A stretch of DNA of 64,000 nucleotides. It comes from Lachnoclostridium sp. An181 (GTDB lineage: Bacteria; Bacillota; Clostridia; Lachnospirales; Lachnospiraceae). Of the stretch, positions 49,226-59,564 are shown piece after piece. Position numbers and translations under genes: made by a program. How positions within the stretch are numbered: position 1 is the stretch's first letter; the number at the start of each line of letters is the position of its first letter. The notes below the pieces were generated by a model. The model did no database searches. It saw only the letters and a program-made list of their open reading frames with translations, and was not told the DNA's origin. Location of the stretch: NCBI RefSeq assembly GCF_002160325.1, contig NZ_NFKJ01000004.1, forward strand, positions 1-64,000. Reading direction: 5' to 3'.

Positions 49226-50650
49226 ATGAGAAAGACTAAGATAATTTGTACATTAGGACCATCTACCGATAAGGGAGATGTTTTAGAGACACTCATCAAA
49301 GAGGGGATGGATGTAGCAAGATTCAATTTTTCCCATGGACCGCACGAAGAACAGCGCGGGAGGATCCAGAAACTCAGAAAACTCAGAGCGAAATACAACA
49401 GGCCTGTGGCAGCGCTTCTCGATACAAAGGGACCGGAGATCCGTCTGAAAACTTTTGAGAATGAAAGCGTTGTGCTGGAAAAAGGCCAGGAGTTTAGACT
49501 GGGTGTGGGAGACTTTGCAGGTACTCAGAAAAAAGTGGCAATTACTTACGAAAAACTCTATGAAGATGTAAAAAAAGGCGACAGTATTCTCATTGACGAT
49601 GGACTGATCGGCATGGTGGTTGAACGTGTAGAAGGTACAGACATTGTCTGTAAGGTTATAAACGGCGGCAAAGTATCCAATAAAAAAGGAATCAATGTTC
49701 CAGGTGTTGTTGTAAACATGCCATTTATCAGCCAAAAGGATTATGACGATATTCTCTTTGGAATCCAGGAAGAGTTTGATTTTATTGCGGCATCCTTTAC
49801 GAGAACTCCGGATGACGTCAGAATGGTTCGCAAGATTCTGGAAGAAAACGGCGGCGAGAAGATTAAGATTATTGCAAAGATTGAAAATCAGCAGGGTGTG
49901 GACAATATTGATGAGATTATAGATGCAGCGGATGGAATCATGGTTGCCAGAGGAGACATGGGGGTTGAAATTCCTCTTGAAGAAGTACCGATCATCCAGA
50001 AGATGATCATCCAGAAAGTATACCACGCGGGAAAACAGGTCATCACGGCAACACAGATGCTGGATTCTATGATGAAAAATCCAAGACCGACAAGGGCAGA
50101 GACAACGGACGTTGCAAATGCGATCTATCAGGGGACAAGCGCGATCATGCTTTCCGGGGAGACCGCAGCCGGAATGTACCCTGTGGAAGCGCTCCAGACA
50201 ATGGTGAAGATTGCAAGACGTACGGAAAAAGATATTGATTATAAACGTATTTTCACAATGCGGCAAAGGGAAGAAAAGCCGGATATAACAGCAGCGATCT
50301 CACATGCATGCTGTATGACTGCCATTGAATTGGACGCAAAGGCTATTATCACAGTCAGCAAGACGGGAAGAACAGCGAGAAATATCTCCAAATACCGTCC
50401 GAAATGTATGATCGTGGACTGCTCCACAGATGAGCATGTGTGCAGACAGCTGAACATGTCATGGGGCGTATACCCGATCCTTATTCACGAGGAATACAGT
50501 ATGGAAATCCTTTTCCTCCATGCAGTTGAGGCTGCACAGAAACATGGTTTTGTAGAGGACGGCGATGTGGTCGTGCTCACAGCCGGCGTACCTCTTGGGA
50601 AACCAGGAAATACAAACATTATTAAGACAAGCATTGTAGGTGAATATTAG
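49226..50650 (+). CDS. pyk: Pyruvate kinase
   Basis: Pyruvate kinase makes pyruvate and ATP from phosphoenolpyruvate. The 474-residue product has MRKTKIICTLGPSTDKGD, RFNFSHGPHEEQ, LDTKGPEIRL, KIIAKIENQQGVDNIDEII, the catalytic loop VARGDMGVEIP, ITATQMLDSM and ETTDVANAIYQGTSAIMLSG. The length shows the simple form without the extra PEP-utiliser domain of Bacillus pyruvate kinase. I chose ATG 49226 with AAAGGAGAAAG ahead. It has its own promoter and terminator, and pgi follows. Confidence 0.97.
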   Translation: MRKTKIICTLGPSTDKGDVLETLIKEGMDVARFNFSHGPHEEQRGRIQKLRKLRAKYNRPVAALLDTKGPEIRLKTFENESVVLEKGQEFRLGVGDFAGTQKKVAITYEKLYEDVKKGDSILIDDGLIGMVVERVEGTDIVCKVINGGKVSNKKGINVPGVVVNMPFISQKDYDDILFGIQEEFDFIAASFTRTPDDVRMVRKILEENGGEKIKIIAKIENQQGVDNIDEIIDAADGIMVARGDMGVEIPLEEVPIIQKMIIQKVYHAGKQVITATQMLDSMMKNPRPTRAETTDVANAIYQGTSAIMLSGETAAGMYPVEALQTMVKIARRTEKDIDYKRIFTMRQREEKPDITAAISHACCMTAIELDAKAIITVSKTGRTARNISKYRPKCMIVDCSTDEHVCRQLNMSWGVYPILIHEEYSMEILFLHAVEAAQKHGFVEDGDVVVLTAGVPLGKPGNTNIIKTSIVGEY

Positions 50651-50658
50651 AAGAAGAA

Positions 50659-50703
50659 GGGTCTGTACACCAGGATATTTGCATGGTGTGCAGGCCCTTT
50701 TGC
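50659..50703 (+). terminator. Terminator after pyk
   Basis: GGGTCTGTACACC pairs with GGTGTGCAGGCCC around a 13-nt loop, followed by TTTT. Confidence 0.8.
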
Positions 50704-50779
50704 TTGCACAGGGTTAGGTTCTTTGTTAAAATAGAAACGGTGTAATTTGTTTTAATATAAAATTAAAGGAGAGATAGAA

Positions 50780-52126
50780 ATGGCAAAAGTAACATTTGAT
50801 TATAAAAAGGCTGAAAAATTCATTACAGCTGAAGAAGTCAAGAATATAGAAAAACAGGTCATGGACGCAAAAGATCTGCTTTTGAGCAGAAACGGGGCGG
50901 GAAATGATTTTCTTGGATGGATCGATCTGCCGGTGGAATACGATAAAGAGGAGTTTGACAGAATTAAAAAAGCAGCGGATAAGATCAAAGAGGATTCCGA
51001 CGTGCTCCTAGTCATTGGAATCGGCGGTTCCTATCTTGGGGCGAGAGCGGCAATTGAATTTTTGAGACATAATTTCTACAATATGGTTTCAAAAGAAGTG
51101 CGAAAAACTCCGGAAATTTATTATGTTGGAAACAATATCAGCAGCACATATATCAGACATTTGATGGATGTTATCGGGGAGAGGGATTTCTCTATCAATA
51201 TCATCTCAAAGTCCGGCACAACCACTGAGCCGGCCATTGCCTTCCGCGTGTTCAAAGAGATGATCGAGGCGAAATATGGAAAAGAGGAGGCTGCAAAGAG
51301 AATCTACGCGACTACAGATAAAGCAAAGGGAGCGCTCAAAAATCTTGCAACAGAAGAAGGATACGAGACATTTGTAGTGCCGGATGATGTGGGCGGACGT
51401 TTCTCAGTTCTCACAGCAGTGGGACTTCTTCCGATAGCAGTCAGCGGTGCGGACATTGACAAGCTCATGGAAGGAGCACAGTCAGGAAGAAAGAAGGCTC
51501 TGGAAAATGCATTCGAGGAAAATGATGCGCTCAAATACGCAGCTATCCGCAATATTCTTTTGCGCAAGGGAAAAGTGGTGGAGATTCTTGCAAACTATGA
51601 GCCAAGTCTTCACTATGTGTCCGAGTGGTGGAAACAGCTCTACGGGGAGAGCGAGGGAAAAGACCAGAAAGGCATTTTCCCTGCATCTGTGGATTTGACG
51701 ACAGATTTGCACTCCATGGGTCAGTTCATTCAGGATGGAAACCGCATTATGTTTGAGACTGTGATGGAAGTGGAGGAGCCTTGCGAAGAGATTATTTTGA
51801 AGGAAGAACCAGTGGATCTGGACGGGCTCAATTATCTTGCGGGGAAATCCGTTGACTTTGTAAACAAGAGTGCGATGAACGGAACGATCCTTGCGCACAC
51901 GGACGGAAATGTGCCGAACCTGAAAGTCAGTATCCCAAAGCAGGATGAGTTTTACCTTGGAGAACTGTTCTACTTCTTTGAATTTGCCTGCGGTGTGAGT
52001 GGATATATGCTTGGCGTAAATCCATTCAATCAGCCTGGGGTGGAGAGCTACAAGAAGAACATGTTTGCCCTTCTTGGAAAACCGGGGTTTGAAAAACAGA
52101 GAGAAGAACTCTTAAAGAGATTATAA
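50780..52126 (+). CDS. pgi: Glucose-6-phosphate isomerase
   Basis: Pgi interconverts glucose 6-phosphate and fructose 6-phosphate. The 448-residue product has the length of the shorter Firmicute form and the motifs [52 protein letters not shown] and the C-terminal [17 protein letters not shown] with the catalytic lysine. AAAGGAGAGATAG precedes ATG 50780. A CdaR-type regulator starts 9 bp after the stop, so the two are likely co-transcribed. Confidence 0.97.
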   Translation: MAKVTFDYKKAEKFITAEEVKNIEKQVMDAKDLLLSRNGAGNDFLGWIDLPVEYDKEEFDRIKKAADKIKEDSDVLLVIGIGGSYLGARAAIEFLRHNFYNMVSKEVRKTPEIYYVGNNISSTYIRHLMDVIGERDFSINIISKSGTTTEPAIAFRVFKEMIEAKYGKEEAAKRIYATTDKAKGALKNLATEEGYETFVVPDDVGGRFSVLTAVGLLPIAVSGADIDKLMEGAQSGRKKALENAFEENDALKYAAIRNILLRKGKVVEILANYEPSLHYVSEWWKQLYGESEGKDQKGIFPASVDLTTDLHSMGQFIQDGNRIMFETVMEVEEPCEEIILKEEPVDLDGLNYLAGKSVDFVNKSAMNGTILAHTDGNVPNLKVSIPKQDEFYLGELFYFFEFACGVSGYMLGVNPFNQPGVESYKKNMFALLGKPGFEKQREELLKRL

Positions 52127-52135
52127 GGAACGCCT

Positions 52136-53227
52136 ATGTTATCGAATCAAGTGCTCCACCGCACATTGGTGGATATCAGTGAAATTACAGGAGCAGAGCT
52201 GTCCATCTGGAATATGGACGGCATCTGCATTTTGGAGACAGGAAATGCGTCCGGCCTGTTGGCTGATGGTGTCAAGGCGTTTATCCGGGAGCTCCCGGAT
52301 AAACGAGTAAAGACAGAGGAAGGGGTTGGGCTGTTCTCAGTCTGCTACGAACAAACCCCGGTCTATGTGCTGGCCATGTACAGCTACAAAGAGGGCGGTA
52401 TGGAGATTGCCGGAAGGCTTTGTGTTTCAGAGTTTGAGGCATTGCTTTTGGCATATCACGAACATCCGGATAAAAATCACTTTATCCAGAACCTGATTTT
52501 GGACAATCTTTTGGTTGTGGATATTTACAACCAGGCAAGGAAACTGCACATTGAGACCGATGTGCCAAGAGTTGTGTTCTCCATTGAACCTAAGTACGAG
52601 GAGGACAATATTGTCCTGGAGACTCTGAAAGGGCTTTATGCTATGAGCGGCCGGGATTTTATCACATCCATAGACGAAAACCATATTGTCCTTGTGAAAA
52701 CGCTGGATGAGAAAAATCAGGCAGGCGTTATTGAGAAGACTGCAAAGACCATTGTGGATACATTGAGCGCGGAGGCCATGATCAAGGTTCGTGTGGCATA
52801 TGGCAGTGTGGTACGTGATTTAAAACAGGTGTCCAAATCTTACAAAGAAGCAGCAATGGCTTTGGATGTGGGCAGGATTTTTTATTCGGAGAAAAATATC
52901 ATCGCTTACGGCGAGCTTGGCATTGGGAGATTGATCTACCAGCTTCCCGTGTCTCTTTGCGAGATGTTTCTTGGGGAAGTGTTTGAGGGAAAGAAAGCGG
53001 AGGAGTTTGAGGAGGAGACGCTCTATGCGGTCAACAAATTTTTCCAGAACAACCTCAATATTTCAGAGACGGCAAGACAACTGTATGTGCATCGGAATAC
53101 TTTGGTTTACCGGTTGGAAAAGATACAAAAAACAATCGGGCTGGATGTGCGCGTGTTTGACGATGCGCTGACATTTAAGATTGCCATGATGGTTGCAGAG
53201 CATCTGAAATACCTGAAAAAAGACTGA
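52136..53227 (+). CDS. CdaR/PucR-family transcriptional regulator
   Basis: The 363-residue product has an N-terminal sugar-diacid-recognition-like region (LVDISEITGAELSIWNMDGI), a GGDEF-like middle (about 135-285) and a C-terminal PucR-type helix-turn-helix (FFQNNLNISETARQLYVHRN then TLVYRLEKIQKTIG). CdaR proteins sense organic acids such as glycerate or glucarate. The gene lies between pgi and an aconitase-family hydratase, so control of central carbon genes is plausible but not shown. It begins 9 bp after pgi. Confidence 0.88.
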   Translation: MLSNQVLHRTLVDISEITGAELSIWNMDGICILETGNASGLLADGVKAFIRELPDKRVKTEEGVGLFSVCYEQTPVYVLAMYSYKEGGMEIAGRLCVSEFEALLLAYHEHPDKNHFIQNLILDNLLVVDIYNQARKLHIETDVPRVVFSIEPKYEEDNIVLETLKGLYAMSGRDFITSIDENHIVLVKTLDEKNQAGVIEKTAKTIVDTLSAEAMIKVRVAYGSVVRDLKQVSKSYKEAAMALDVGRIFYSEKNIIAYGELGIGRLIYQLPVSLCEMFLGEVFEGKKAEEFEEETLYAVNKFFQNNLNISETARQLYVHRNTLVYRLEKIQKTIGLDVRVFDDALTFKIAMMVAEHLKYLKKD

Positions 53228-53229
53228 AC

Positions 53230-53258
53230 TTGTCTGCGTTGATTTAGTGTGTTAAAAT
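53230..53258 (+). promoter_or_regulatory. Possible promoter of the aconitase-family gene
   Basis: TTGTCT (53230-53235), 17-bp spacer, TAAAAT (53253-53258), 37 nt before the start codon. Confidence 0.45.
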
Positions 53259-53294
53259 GTTGAGAAAATAATAAGATAAAGGAGGCAGATAAAC

Positions 53295-55586
53295 GTGGTG
53301 AAATTATATGATCAGGGCGCTTATCTTGTAAACGGAACAGAGATTGTCGAGGATACACCTAAGGCGCAGGCAGAGATTGCTGCAAAGACGGGGAGACAGG
53401 TCAGCAAAGAGGAGGCAGCAAAAGAGACGATCGCCTATGGGATTTTGAAGGAACACAATGTATCAGGCAATATGGAGCGCCTGAACATTAAATTTGATAA
53501 ATTGACATCCCACGATATTACGTTTGTCGGAATCATCCAGACTGCCAGAGCGTCAGGGCTGGAGAAATTTCCGATTCCATATGTGCTGACAAACTGCCAT
53601 AACAGTTTGTGTGCAGTCGGGGGAACGATCAACGAAGACGACCATGTATTTGGTCTGACATGTGCGAAGAAATACGGCGGGGTTTATGTACCGCCTCATC
53701 AGGCTGTTATCCATCAGTTTGCAAGGGAAATGCTCGCAGGGGGAGGAAAGATGATCCTTGGCTCAGACAGCCATACCCGCTACGGTGCCCTTGGAACGAT
53801 GGCTATGGGCGAGGGCGGGCCTGAGCTTGTGAAACAGCTGCTCAACAAAACGTATGATATCAAGATGCCGGGAGTTGTGGGCGTGTACCTGGATGGGGAG
53901 CCAATGAAAGGAGTCGGGCCTCAGGATGTGGCGCTTGCCATTATCGGAGCCACCTTTGCCAATGGGTATGTGAACAATAAAGTGATGGAGTTTGTAGGTC
54001 CAGGAGTAAACAACTTAAGCGCAGATTTCAGAATCGGCATTGATGTTATGACTACAGAGACTACATGTCTTTCCTCCATTTGGAAGACAGATGAAAAAAT
54101 CAAGGAATTTTATGACATACATGGAAGAACCGAAGATTACAAGGAGCTGAATCCTGGAGAAGTGGCATACTATGATGGAATGGTCTACGTGGACCTAGGA
54201 AAAGTAAAACCAATGATCGCCATGCCGTTCCATCCAAGCAACACCTATACGATCGAAGAAGTAAATACAAACTTAAAGGATATTCTCCACGAAGTAGAAG
54301 AAAAGGCAAAGATAAGCCTTGACGGCGCGGTGGATTACAGTCTGCAGGACAAGATCCGCGGCGGAAAGCTCTATGTGGAGCAGGGGATCATTGCAGGATG
54401 TGCAGGAGGAGGATTTGAAAATATCTGTGCCGCAGCGGACATACTGAGAGGAAGATATATTGGTGCGGACGAGTTTACACTGAGTGTTTACCCGGCAAGT
54501 ACGCCGATTTATATTGAGCTTATGAGAAACGGTGCTGCCGCAGATCTGATGGATACCGGAGCTGTCCTAAAGACGGCATTTTGCGGTCCGTGCTTTGGAG
54601 CAGGGGATACGCCGGCAAACGATGCGCTCAGTATCCGCCACACAACGAGAAACTTTCCGAACAGGGAAGGTTCCAAACTGCAGAGCGGACAGATCGCATC
54701 CGTGGCTCTCATGGATGCGCGTTCAATTGCGGCAACAGCTGCAAACAAAGGATTCCTCACTCCGGCAACAGATTTGGATGTGGAATACAAAAATCCAACC
54801 TATCATTTTGATAAAAATATTTATGCAAACCGTGTATTTGACAGTCATGGAGTGGCAGATCCTTCTGTGGAGATCAAATTTGGTCCGAATATCAAGGACT
54901 GGCCAAAGATGTCTGCGCTTCCGGAAAATCTTCTTCTGAAGATTGTTTCTGAAATCCATGACCCGGTAACTACAACGGATGAGCTTATTCCTTCCGGGGA
55001 GACATCCTCTTACCGCTCCAACCCACTGGGACTTGCAGAGTTTGCGCTTTCCAGAAAGGATCCTGCATATGTGGGAAGGGCAAAAGAAGTGCAGAAAGCA
55101 CAGAAAGCCATTGAGGAGGGGACATGTCCTCTTGAAGTTCTGGACGAGTTAAAACCGGTGATGGCAAAAATCAGGGAAACTTATCCTTGCGTGGGAGAGG
55201 GAAATCTTGGAATCGGAAGTACGATCTTTGCAGTGAAACCAGGAGACGGATCTGCCCGCGAGCAGGCTGCTTCCTGCCAGAAAGTGCTTGGAGGCTGGGC
55301 GAACATTGCGAACGAGTACGCTACAAAGAGATACCGCTCCAATCTCATCAACTGGGGTATGCTCCCATTCCTCACAAAAGAGGACCATGAGAATCTGCCG
55401 TTTGCGAACGGAGACTACATATTTGTTCCGGATGTGAGAAAAGCTGTGGAAGAAAAAGCGTCCGAGATCAAAGCGTACGTTGTGGGAGAGACGTTGAAAG
55501 AAGTGACATTCTACCTTGGAGATTTGACAGACAATGAAAGAGAAATCATTCTAAAAGGATGTCTGATCAACTACTATAAAGGGTAA
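53295..55586 (+). CDS. Aconitase-family hydratase
   Basis: Aconitase-type enzymes isomerise hydroxy acids through a 4Fe-4S cluster. The 763-residue product shows [20 protein letters not shown] and [13 protein letters not shown], but the usual SCTNGR motif reads [10 protein letters not shown]; its Cys together with CGPCFG gives the three cluster ligands. The C-terminal swivelling domain has [17 protein letters not shown], then [10 protein letters not shown] and [20 protein letters not shown]. It belongs to the group often labelled just hydratase in Lachnospiraceae; whether it uses citrate is not clear. GTG 53295 follows GGAGGCAG. The CdaR-type gene upstream may control it. Confidence 0.88.
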   Translation: MVKLYDQGAYLVNGTEIVEDTPKAQAEIAAKTGRQVSKEEAAKETIAYGILKEHNVSGNMERLNIKFDKLTSHDITFVGIIQTARASGLEKFPIPYVLTNCHNSLCAVGGTINEDDHVFGLTCAKKYGGVYVPPHQAVIHQFAREMLAGGGKMILGSDSHTRYGALGTMAMGEGGPELVKQLLNKTYDIKMPGVVGVYLDGEPMKGVGPQDVALAIIGATFANGYVNNKVMEFVGPGVNNLSADFRIGIDVMTTETTCLSSIWKTDEKIKEFYDIHGRTEDYKELNPGEVAYYDGMVYVDLGKVKPMIAMPFHPSNTYTIEEVNTNLKDILHEVEEKAKISLDGAVDYSLQDKIRGGKLYVEQGIIAGCAGGGFENICAAADILRGRYIGADEFTLSVYPASTPIYIELMRNGAAADLMDTGAVLKTAFCGPCFGAGDTPANDALSIRHTTRNFPNREGSKLQSGQIASVALMDARSIAATAANKGFLTPATDLDVEYKNPTYHFDKNIYANRVFDSHGVADPSVEIKFGPNIKDWPKMSALPENLLLKIVSEIHDPVTTTDELIPSGETSSYRSNPLGLAEFALSRKDPAYVGRAKEVQKAQKAIEEGTCPLEVLDELKPVMAKIRETYPCVGEGNLGIGSTIFAVKPGDGSAREQAASCQKVLGGWANIANEYATKRYRSNLINWGMLPFLTKEDHENLPFANGDYIFVPDVRKAVEEKASEIKAYVVGETLKEVTFYLGDLTDNEREIILKGCLINYYKG

Positions 55587-55595
55587 TACAAAATA

Positions 55596-55634
55596 AAAAA
55601 AGCTGTGCACCGGAAACGGTGTGCAGCTTTTTTC
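55596..55634 (+). terminator. Terminator after the hydratase gene
   Basis: AAAAAGCTGTGCACC pairs with GGTGTGCAGCTTTTT around GGAAAC and continues into T residues. Confidence 0.85.
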
Positions 55635-55828
55635 ATTCATTCTATTAGGAAAGTCCTTTGCCCATTTGTTCTGAAATAGAAGATTTGCAGAGCGTGTTTT
55701 CTGCTATTTGGAAAGAAAGGGGATGGGAGAAAACCCGCGAAAAAACGGGAAAGTTGTTGCGTCCTTTGATATTTGGCTTTAAAATGACTAGTGTAATAGG
55801 GAAAAGAATTTTATTTTAAGGAGAATAC

Positions 55829-56968
55829 ATGAGCCATTTGGAAGATATTTTGAGAGAATATTTTACGATAGATTTTATTTCCGCTGTTATAAGCGGGCAG
55901 AGGAAAAAAGGAGAGTTCCTGAAAGTAAAGATACGGCCTGTCATGAAGAAGGAGACACTTTATTTTCAGTGTGAAGAGTTTAAAGGAAAACAGGCCTTTC
56001 ACAGCAATGAAGATGCTGAAGGAATCATTCCAAAAGTGGAGGAGTATCTGAAGTTGTTCAAGCAGATGCAGGTGGAGACAACAAACTTTTCCGCAACAGT
56101 CCTTGTCAACAAAAAGGGCGGAATTTCTGTAAAGAAGAAAGCGCGCAAAGAAAGTGTAAAGCAGGTGGATTTCTCACATAATAGAAAGAAACATTACATT
56201 TTGGAAGAAGGCGTGTATGTCCCATTTCTGGAAGATTTGGGTGTGATGACAAAGGAAGGGAAGATTATCAGGACAAGATACGATAAATTCCGGCAGATCA
56301 ATCGTTTTCTGGAATTCATTGAGGATGTACTCCCAAAGCTGCCAAAAGAAAGGGAGATCACCATTTTGGATTTTGGATGCGGGAAGTCTTACCTGACATT
56401 TGCCATGTACTATTATCTGCATGATTTGAGGGGGATGGACATAAGGATAATAGGGCTGGACCTGAAGTCGGATGTGATCAGAAATTGTCAGTCTCTGGCA
56501 GAAAAGTACGGGTATGAGAAACTGAAATTTCTGGAGGGCGACATTGCGGATTATGAAAAGAGCGGGCAGGTGGATATGGTCGTGACACTTCATGCATGTG
56601 ATACAGCTACAGATTATGCGCTTGCAAAAGCAGTGGGGTGGAATGCAAAAGTGATCCTGTCCGTGCCGTGCTGCCAGCATGAGCTGAATGGGCAGATGAA
56701 AAATGAAATACTGGCACCCATAATGAAGTATGGACTTCTCAAGGAGCGGCTGGCAGCTCTGTTGACAGATGGTCTGCGTGCAGAATATCTGGAAAGGGAG
56801 GGGTATGACGTACAGATTCTGGAATTTATCGATATGGAACATACGCCGAAAAATATTTTGATACGGGCAGTGAAACAGGAGAAGAGAAAAGAGTGGAGAG
56901 ACACCATTACTGCATGCGAAGAGTTTTTTCATGTCTCTCCTGCGATAGGAAAGCTTTTGGATAAATAA
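55829..56968 (+). CDS. Class I SAM-dependent methyltransferase (METTL25/RRNAD1-like)
   Basis: The 379-residue product has an uncharacterised N-terminal part (about 1-170) and a Rossmann methyltransferase domain: motif I ITILDFGCGKSYLTFAMYYY, IIGLDLKSDVI (motif II), VTLHACDTATDYALAKAV and SVPCCQHELNGQMK. The LHAC...TD and PCCxH segments are shared with METTL25/RRNAD1 proteins, some linked to RNA. The target is unknown. TAAGGAG precedes ATG 55829. The next gene starts 14 bp after its stop, so they are probably one operon. Confidence 0.88.
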   Translation: MSHLEDILREYFTIDFISAVISGQRKKGEFLKVKIRPVMKKETLYFQCEEFKGKQAFHSNEDAEGIIPKVEEYLKLFKQMQVETTNFSATVLVNKKGGISVKKKARKESVKQVDFSHNRKKHYILEEGVYVPFLEDLGVMTKEGKIIRTRYDKFRQINRFLEFIEDVLPKLPKEREITILDFGCGKSYLTFAMYYYLHDLRGMDIRIIGLDLKSDVIRNCQSLAEKYGYEKLKFLEGDIADYEKSGQVDMVVTLHACDTATDYALAKAVGWNAKVILSVPCCQHELNGQMKNEILAPIMKYGLLKERLAALLTDGLRAEYLEREGYDVQILEFIDMEHTPKNILIRAVKQEKRKEWRDTITACEEFFHVSPAIGKLLDK

Positions 56969-56982
56969 AGGGGTAGTATAGA

Positions 56983-59490
56983 ATGAAAAAAGTTTTGATA
57001 AGGGTAGGAATTGTCGCTGTTTTCCTTGCAGCGGCAGCATTCATTTTCTTCAATGTGACAAAAAAGGAGAACAGGGAAAAAGAGGTGGTGATGGAGGATG
57101 CAACTTTGCCGTCTGTCACCTTTACAACGAGCGGATACACGGTGAATCAGCTTGTCGGTTATGTGGATGAGATGGAGATGACCGCCATGCGTGATACACT
57201 CACACCGCTTAATCAGGATGGCAGCCTGAACATCAATATCAGGGATTATGGTGCGGATGTGGGAGCGTTTTCTTATGAGATCTATACTTTGGACGGCAAG
57301 ACAAAGTTAAAGAGCGGAAAAGCAGATGTGCAGGATACGATAACTTTGAAACTGGCCACAGCCATGCCGAATGTGGATGAGGCGATTTTGAAGATCGCTC
57401 TTAAATTTGGGGATGACAAAGAGGCCTATTATTATACCAGGATCGCACCTGCTGTGGACTATCATATCAAAGAAAACCTGGATTTTGTAAAAGATTTCCA
57501 GACAAAGGCCATACAAAAGACGCAGACAGATACACTCGTTAACTATATTGAGCCAAACAGTGAGGGGGATAATACAACACTGCAGCATGTAACGATCCAC
57601 TCCGATTTAGATCATGTTACATGGGGAAACCTTACTCCTGAGATCGTTGGGGACATTCAGTGGGACATCAAAGAAGGAACTGAGACATACTCATCCATCC
57701 AGCTGCGGTATCAGGTGAAATGTTCTGACGAAGAGGGGGAGAGTGAACTATACAATGTAAGGGAGTTCTACCGGACAAGGAATTACCGGGATAAGATGTA
57801 TCTTCTGGATTATGACAGGACGATGAACCGTATTTTTGATGAAGAGGCAAATATGCTTGACAGCCAGGGCGTGGACCTTGGAATGGCTCCTGAAAACCTT
57901 CCTTATCTTGCGAATGAGGACGGCACAAGTGTATCTTTTGTGCAGGAGAGGGAGCTTTGGAGCTATGATAAGGAAAATGATTCTCTGTACCGCGTTTTCA
58001 GCTTTGCGGATGAGAAGAGGGAGGATGCAAGAAGCCTCTACGACCAGCACAAAATCAAGCTGATCTCAATGAAAGACAACGGAAGTACAGCGTTTGTCGT
58101 GTACGGATATATGAATCGCGGACACCACGAAGGAAAGGTCGGAGCAGCGATCTATTATTTTGACAAGAGCAAGAATACAGTGGAGGAAGAGGCCTTTATC
58201 CCGAGCAATAAATCCTTTGCGATTGCGGAGGATGATTTGGGAAAACTTGTCTACTACAGTGATAAGCAAAATAAATTGTATGTGATGATCGAAGGAAACC
58301 TGTACAGGATCAACCTGGAAGACGGAGGAAAGAAGATTCTTGTATCCGGGCTTGGGCAAGGGCAGTATGTGGCGTCCGAGGATGGGGATATGATCGCGTA
58401 CCAGACGCTTGGCTCTCTGTACGAGGCAACGGAAGTGACAGCTATGAATCTTTCTAATGGGGATTCCTACAAAGTTCAGGCAGGCGAGGGAGAGTATATC
58501 CGCCCCCTTGGGTTTGTGAACCATGATCTTGTGTGCGGTTTTGCAAAGCAGGGAGATGAAGGAAAGACAGTCTCAGGAACTTCTGTTGTTCCAATGTATA
58601 AGCTGGAAATCCGTGATAAGAATAACAAGGTTGCAAAAACTTACCAGCCTGAAAATATTTATGTACAGGACATTCTTATTGAGGAAAATCAGGTGACGGT
58701 GAACCGATGCACGAAAAACGGGGCACTGTACACAGCTATCAGCCAAGACTATATCACAAACAATGAGGAACACGAGGAGAACAACATTACCTTGCAATCC
58801 TACAGTTCGGATCAAAAGGAAAAGCAGATGCGGCTGAAATATGCGGACGGACTGTCCAATACAAAACCGGCTGTGAAAGAGCCAAAACAGGTGATTTTAG
58901 AGAACCCGGCCACAGTAGCATTTGACACTACGAGCAAGAAAAGAGGATATTATGTATACGGACTTGGCCAGATGCTAGGTGTCTACGATAAGGCAGGATA
59001 TGCCATCCAGGAGGCTGACCAGGTGTCCGGCGTTGTTGTATCTGCCACAAGTCAGGCGTGTGTGTGGGAGAGAGGAAACCGTGACCTTCAGTATATTATT
59101 GAAGACATCGGCGAGTTTACTCTGGAAGAAGGCGAAGATTCCCTGTCGGCGTGCATTAGAAAAGTGTTGGAGATGGAGGGGACCCGCACAGATGTAAAGA
59201 AAGAACGTGAGGAAGGAAAAAGTGCGGTTGAAATCCTTTCCGAGCACAGCGGTAAGGAGACACTGGACCTGACGGGATGTACAGTGGAAGAAGTACTTTA
59301 TATCATCAGCAAGGGCACTCCGGTGATCGCACTCAAAGACAGCGCCAGCGCTGTGTTGCTCATTGGATACGATACAAAAAATGTGGCATATCTGGACCCT
59401 GCAACAGGACAAATGGAACACGTCACAACCGAGAAAGCGGAAGAACTGATAGCAGGCAGCGGAAAAGCTATGATTGGCTTTGTAAAGTAG
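56983..59490 (+). CDS. Membrane-anchored extracellular protein with beta-propeller-like and C39-like regions
   Basis: The 835-residue product has one N-terminal anchor (LIRVGIVAVFLAAAAFIFFN) and is otherwise predicted outside. Residues 30-270 form two beta-rich blocks; about 290-700 show repeated Y/D-rich strands (LWSYDKENDSLYRVFSFAD, VYYSDKQNKLYVMIEGNLYR) like a beta-propeller. The last 120 residues resemble a C39-type peptidase fold (EEVLYIISKGTPVIALKDSA, LLIGYDTKNVAYLDPATG), but the His place is Ser (SASAVLLIGYD) and no CGP-type cysteine motif is seen, so it is probably not a protease. I do not know its function. It follows the methyltransferase by 14 bp. Confidence 0.75.
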   Translation: MKKVLIRVGIVAVFLAAAAFIFFNVTKKENREKEVVMEDATLPSVTFTTSGYTVNQLVGYVDEMEMTAMRDTLTPLNQDGSLNINIRDYGADVGAFSYEIYTLDGKTKLKSGKADVQDTITLKLATAMPNVDEAILKIALKFGDDKEAYYYTRIAPAVDYHIKENLDFVKDFQTKAIQKTQTDTLVNYIEPNSEGDNTTLQHVTIHSDLDHVTWGNLTPEIVGDIQWDIKEGTETYSSIQLRYQVKCSDEEGESELYNVREFYRTRNYRDKMYLLDYDRTMNRIFDEEANMLDSQGVDLGMAPENLPYLANEDGTSVSFVQERELWSYDKENDSLYRVFSFADEKREDARSLYDQHKIKLISMKDNGSTAFVVYGYMNRGHHEGKVGAAIYYFDKSKNTVEEEAFIPSNKSFAIAEDDLGKLVYYSDKQNKLYVMIEGNLYRINLEDGGKKILVSGLGQGQYVASEDGDMIAYQTLGSLYEATEVTAMNLSNGDSYKVQAGEGEYIRPLGFVNHDLVCGFAKQGDEGKTVSGTSVVPMYKLEIRDKNNKVAKTYQPENIYVQDILIEENQVTVNRCTKNGALYTAISQDYITNNEEHEENNITLQSYSSDQKEKQMRLKYADGLSNTKPAVKEPKQVILENPATVAFDTTSKKRGYYVYGLGQMLGVYDKAGYAIQEADQVSGVVVSATSQACVWERGNRDLQYIIEDIGEFTLEEGEDSLSACIRKVLEMEGTRTDVKKEREEGKSAVEILSEHSGKETLDLTGCTVEEVLYIISKGTPVIALKDSASAVLLIGYDTKNVAYLDPATGQMEHVTTEKAEELIAGSGKAMIGFVK

Positions 59491-59520
59491 AAATTTAGGT
59501 GGATTCCTTTTGCAATGCTG

Positions 59521-59529
59521 TGCTATAAT
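59521..59529 (+). promoter_or_regulatory. Extended -10 promoter of asnS
   Basis: TGCTATAAT is a good extended -10 element; no -35 is clear. The start would fall near 59536, about 28 nt before the chosen asnS start. Confidence 0.5.
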
Positions 59530-59564
59530 AAATCATCATGGACAAAAAGTTGGAGGGTGTGAAA

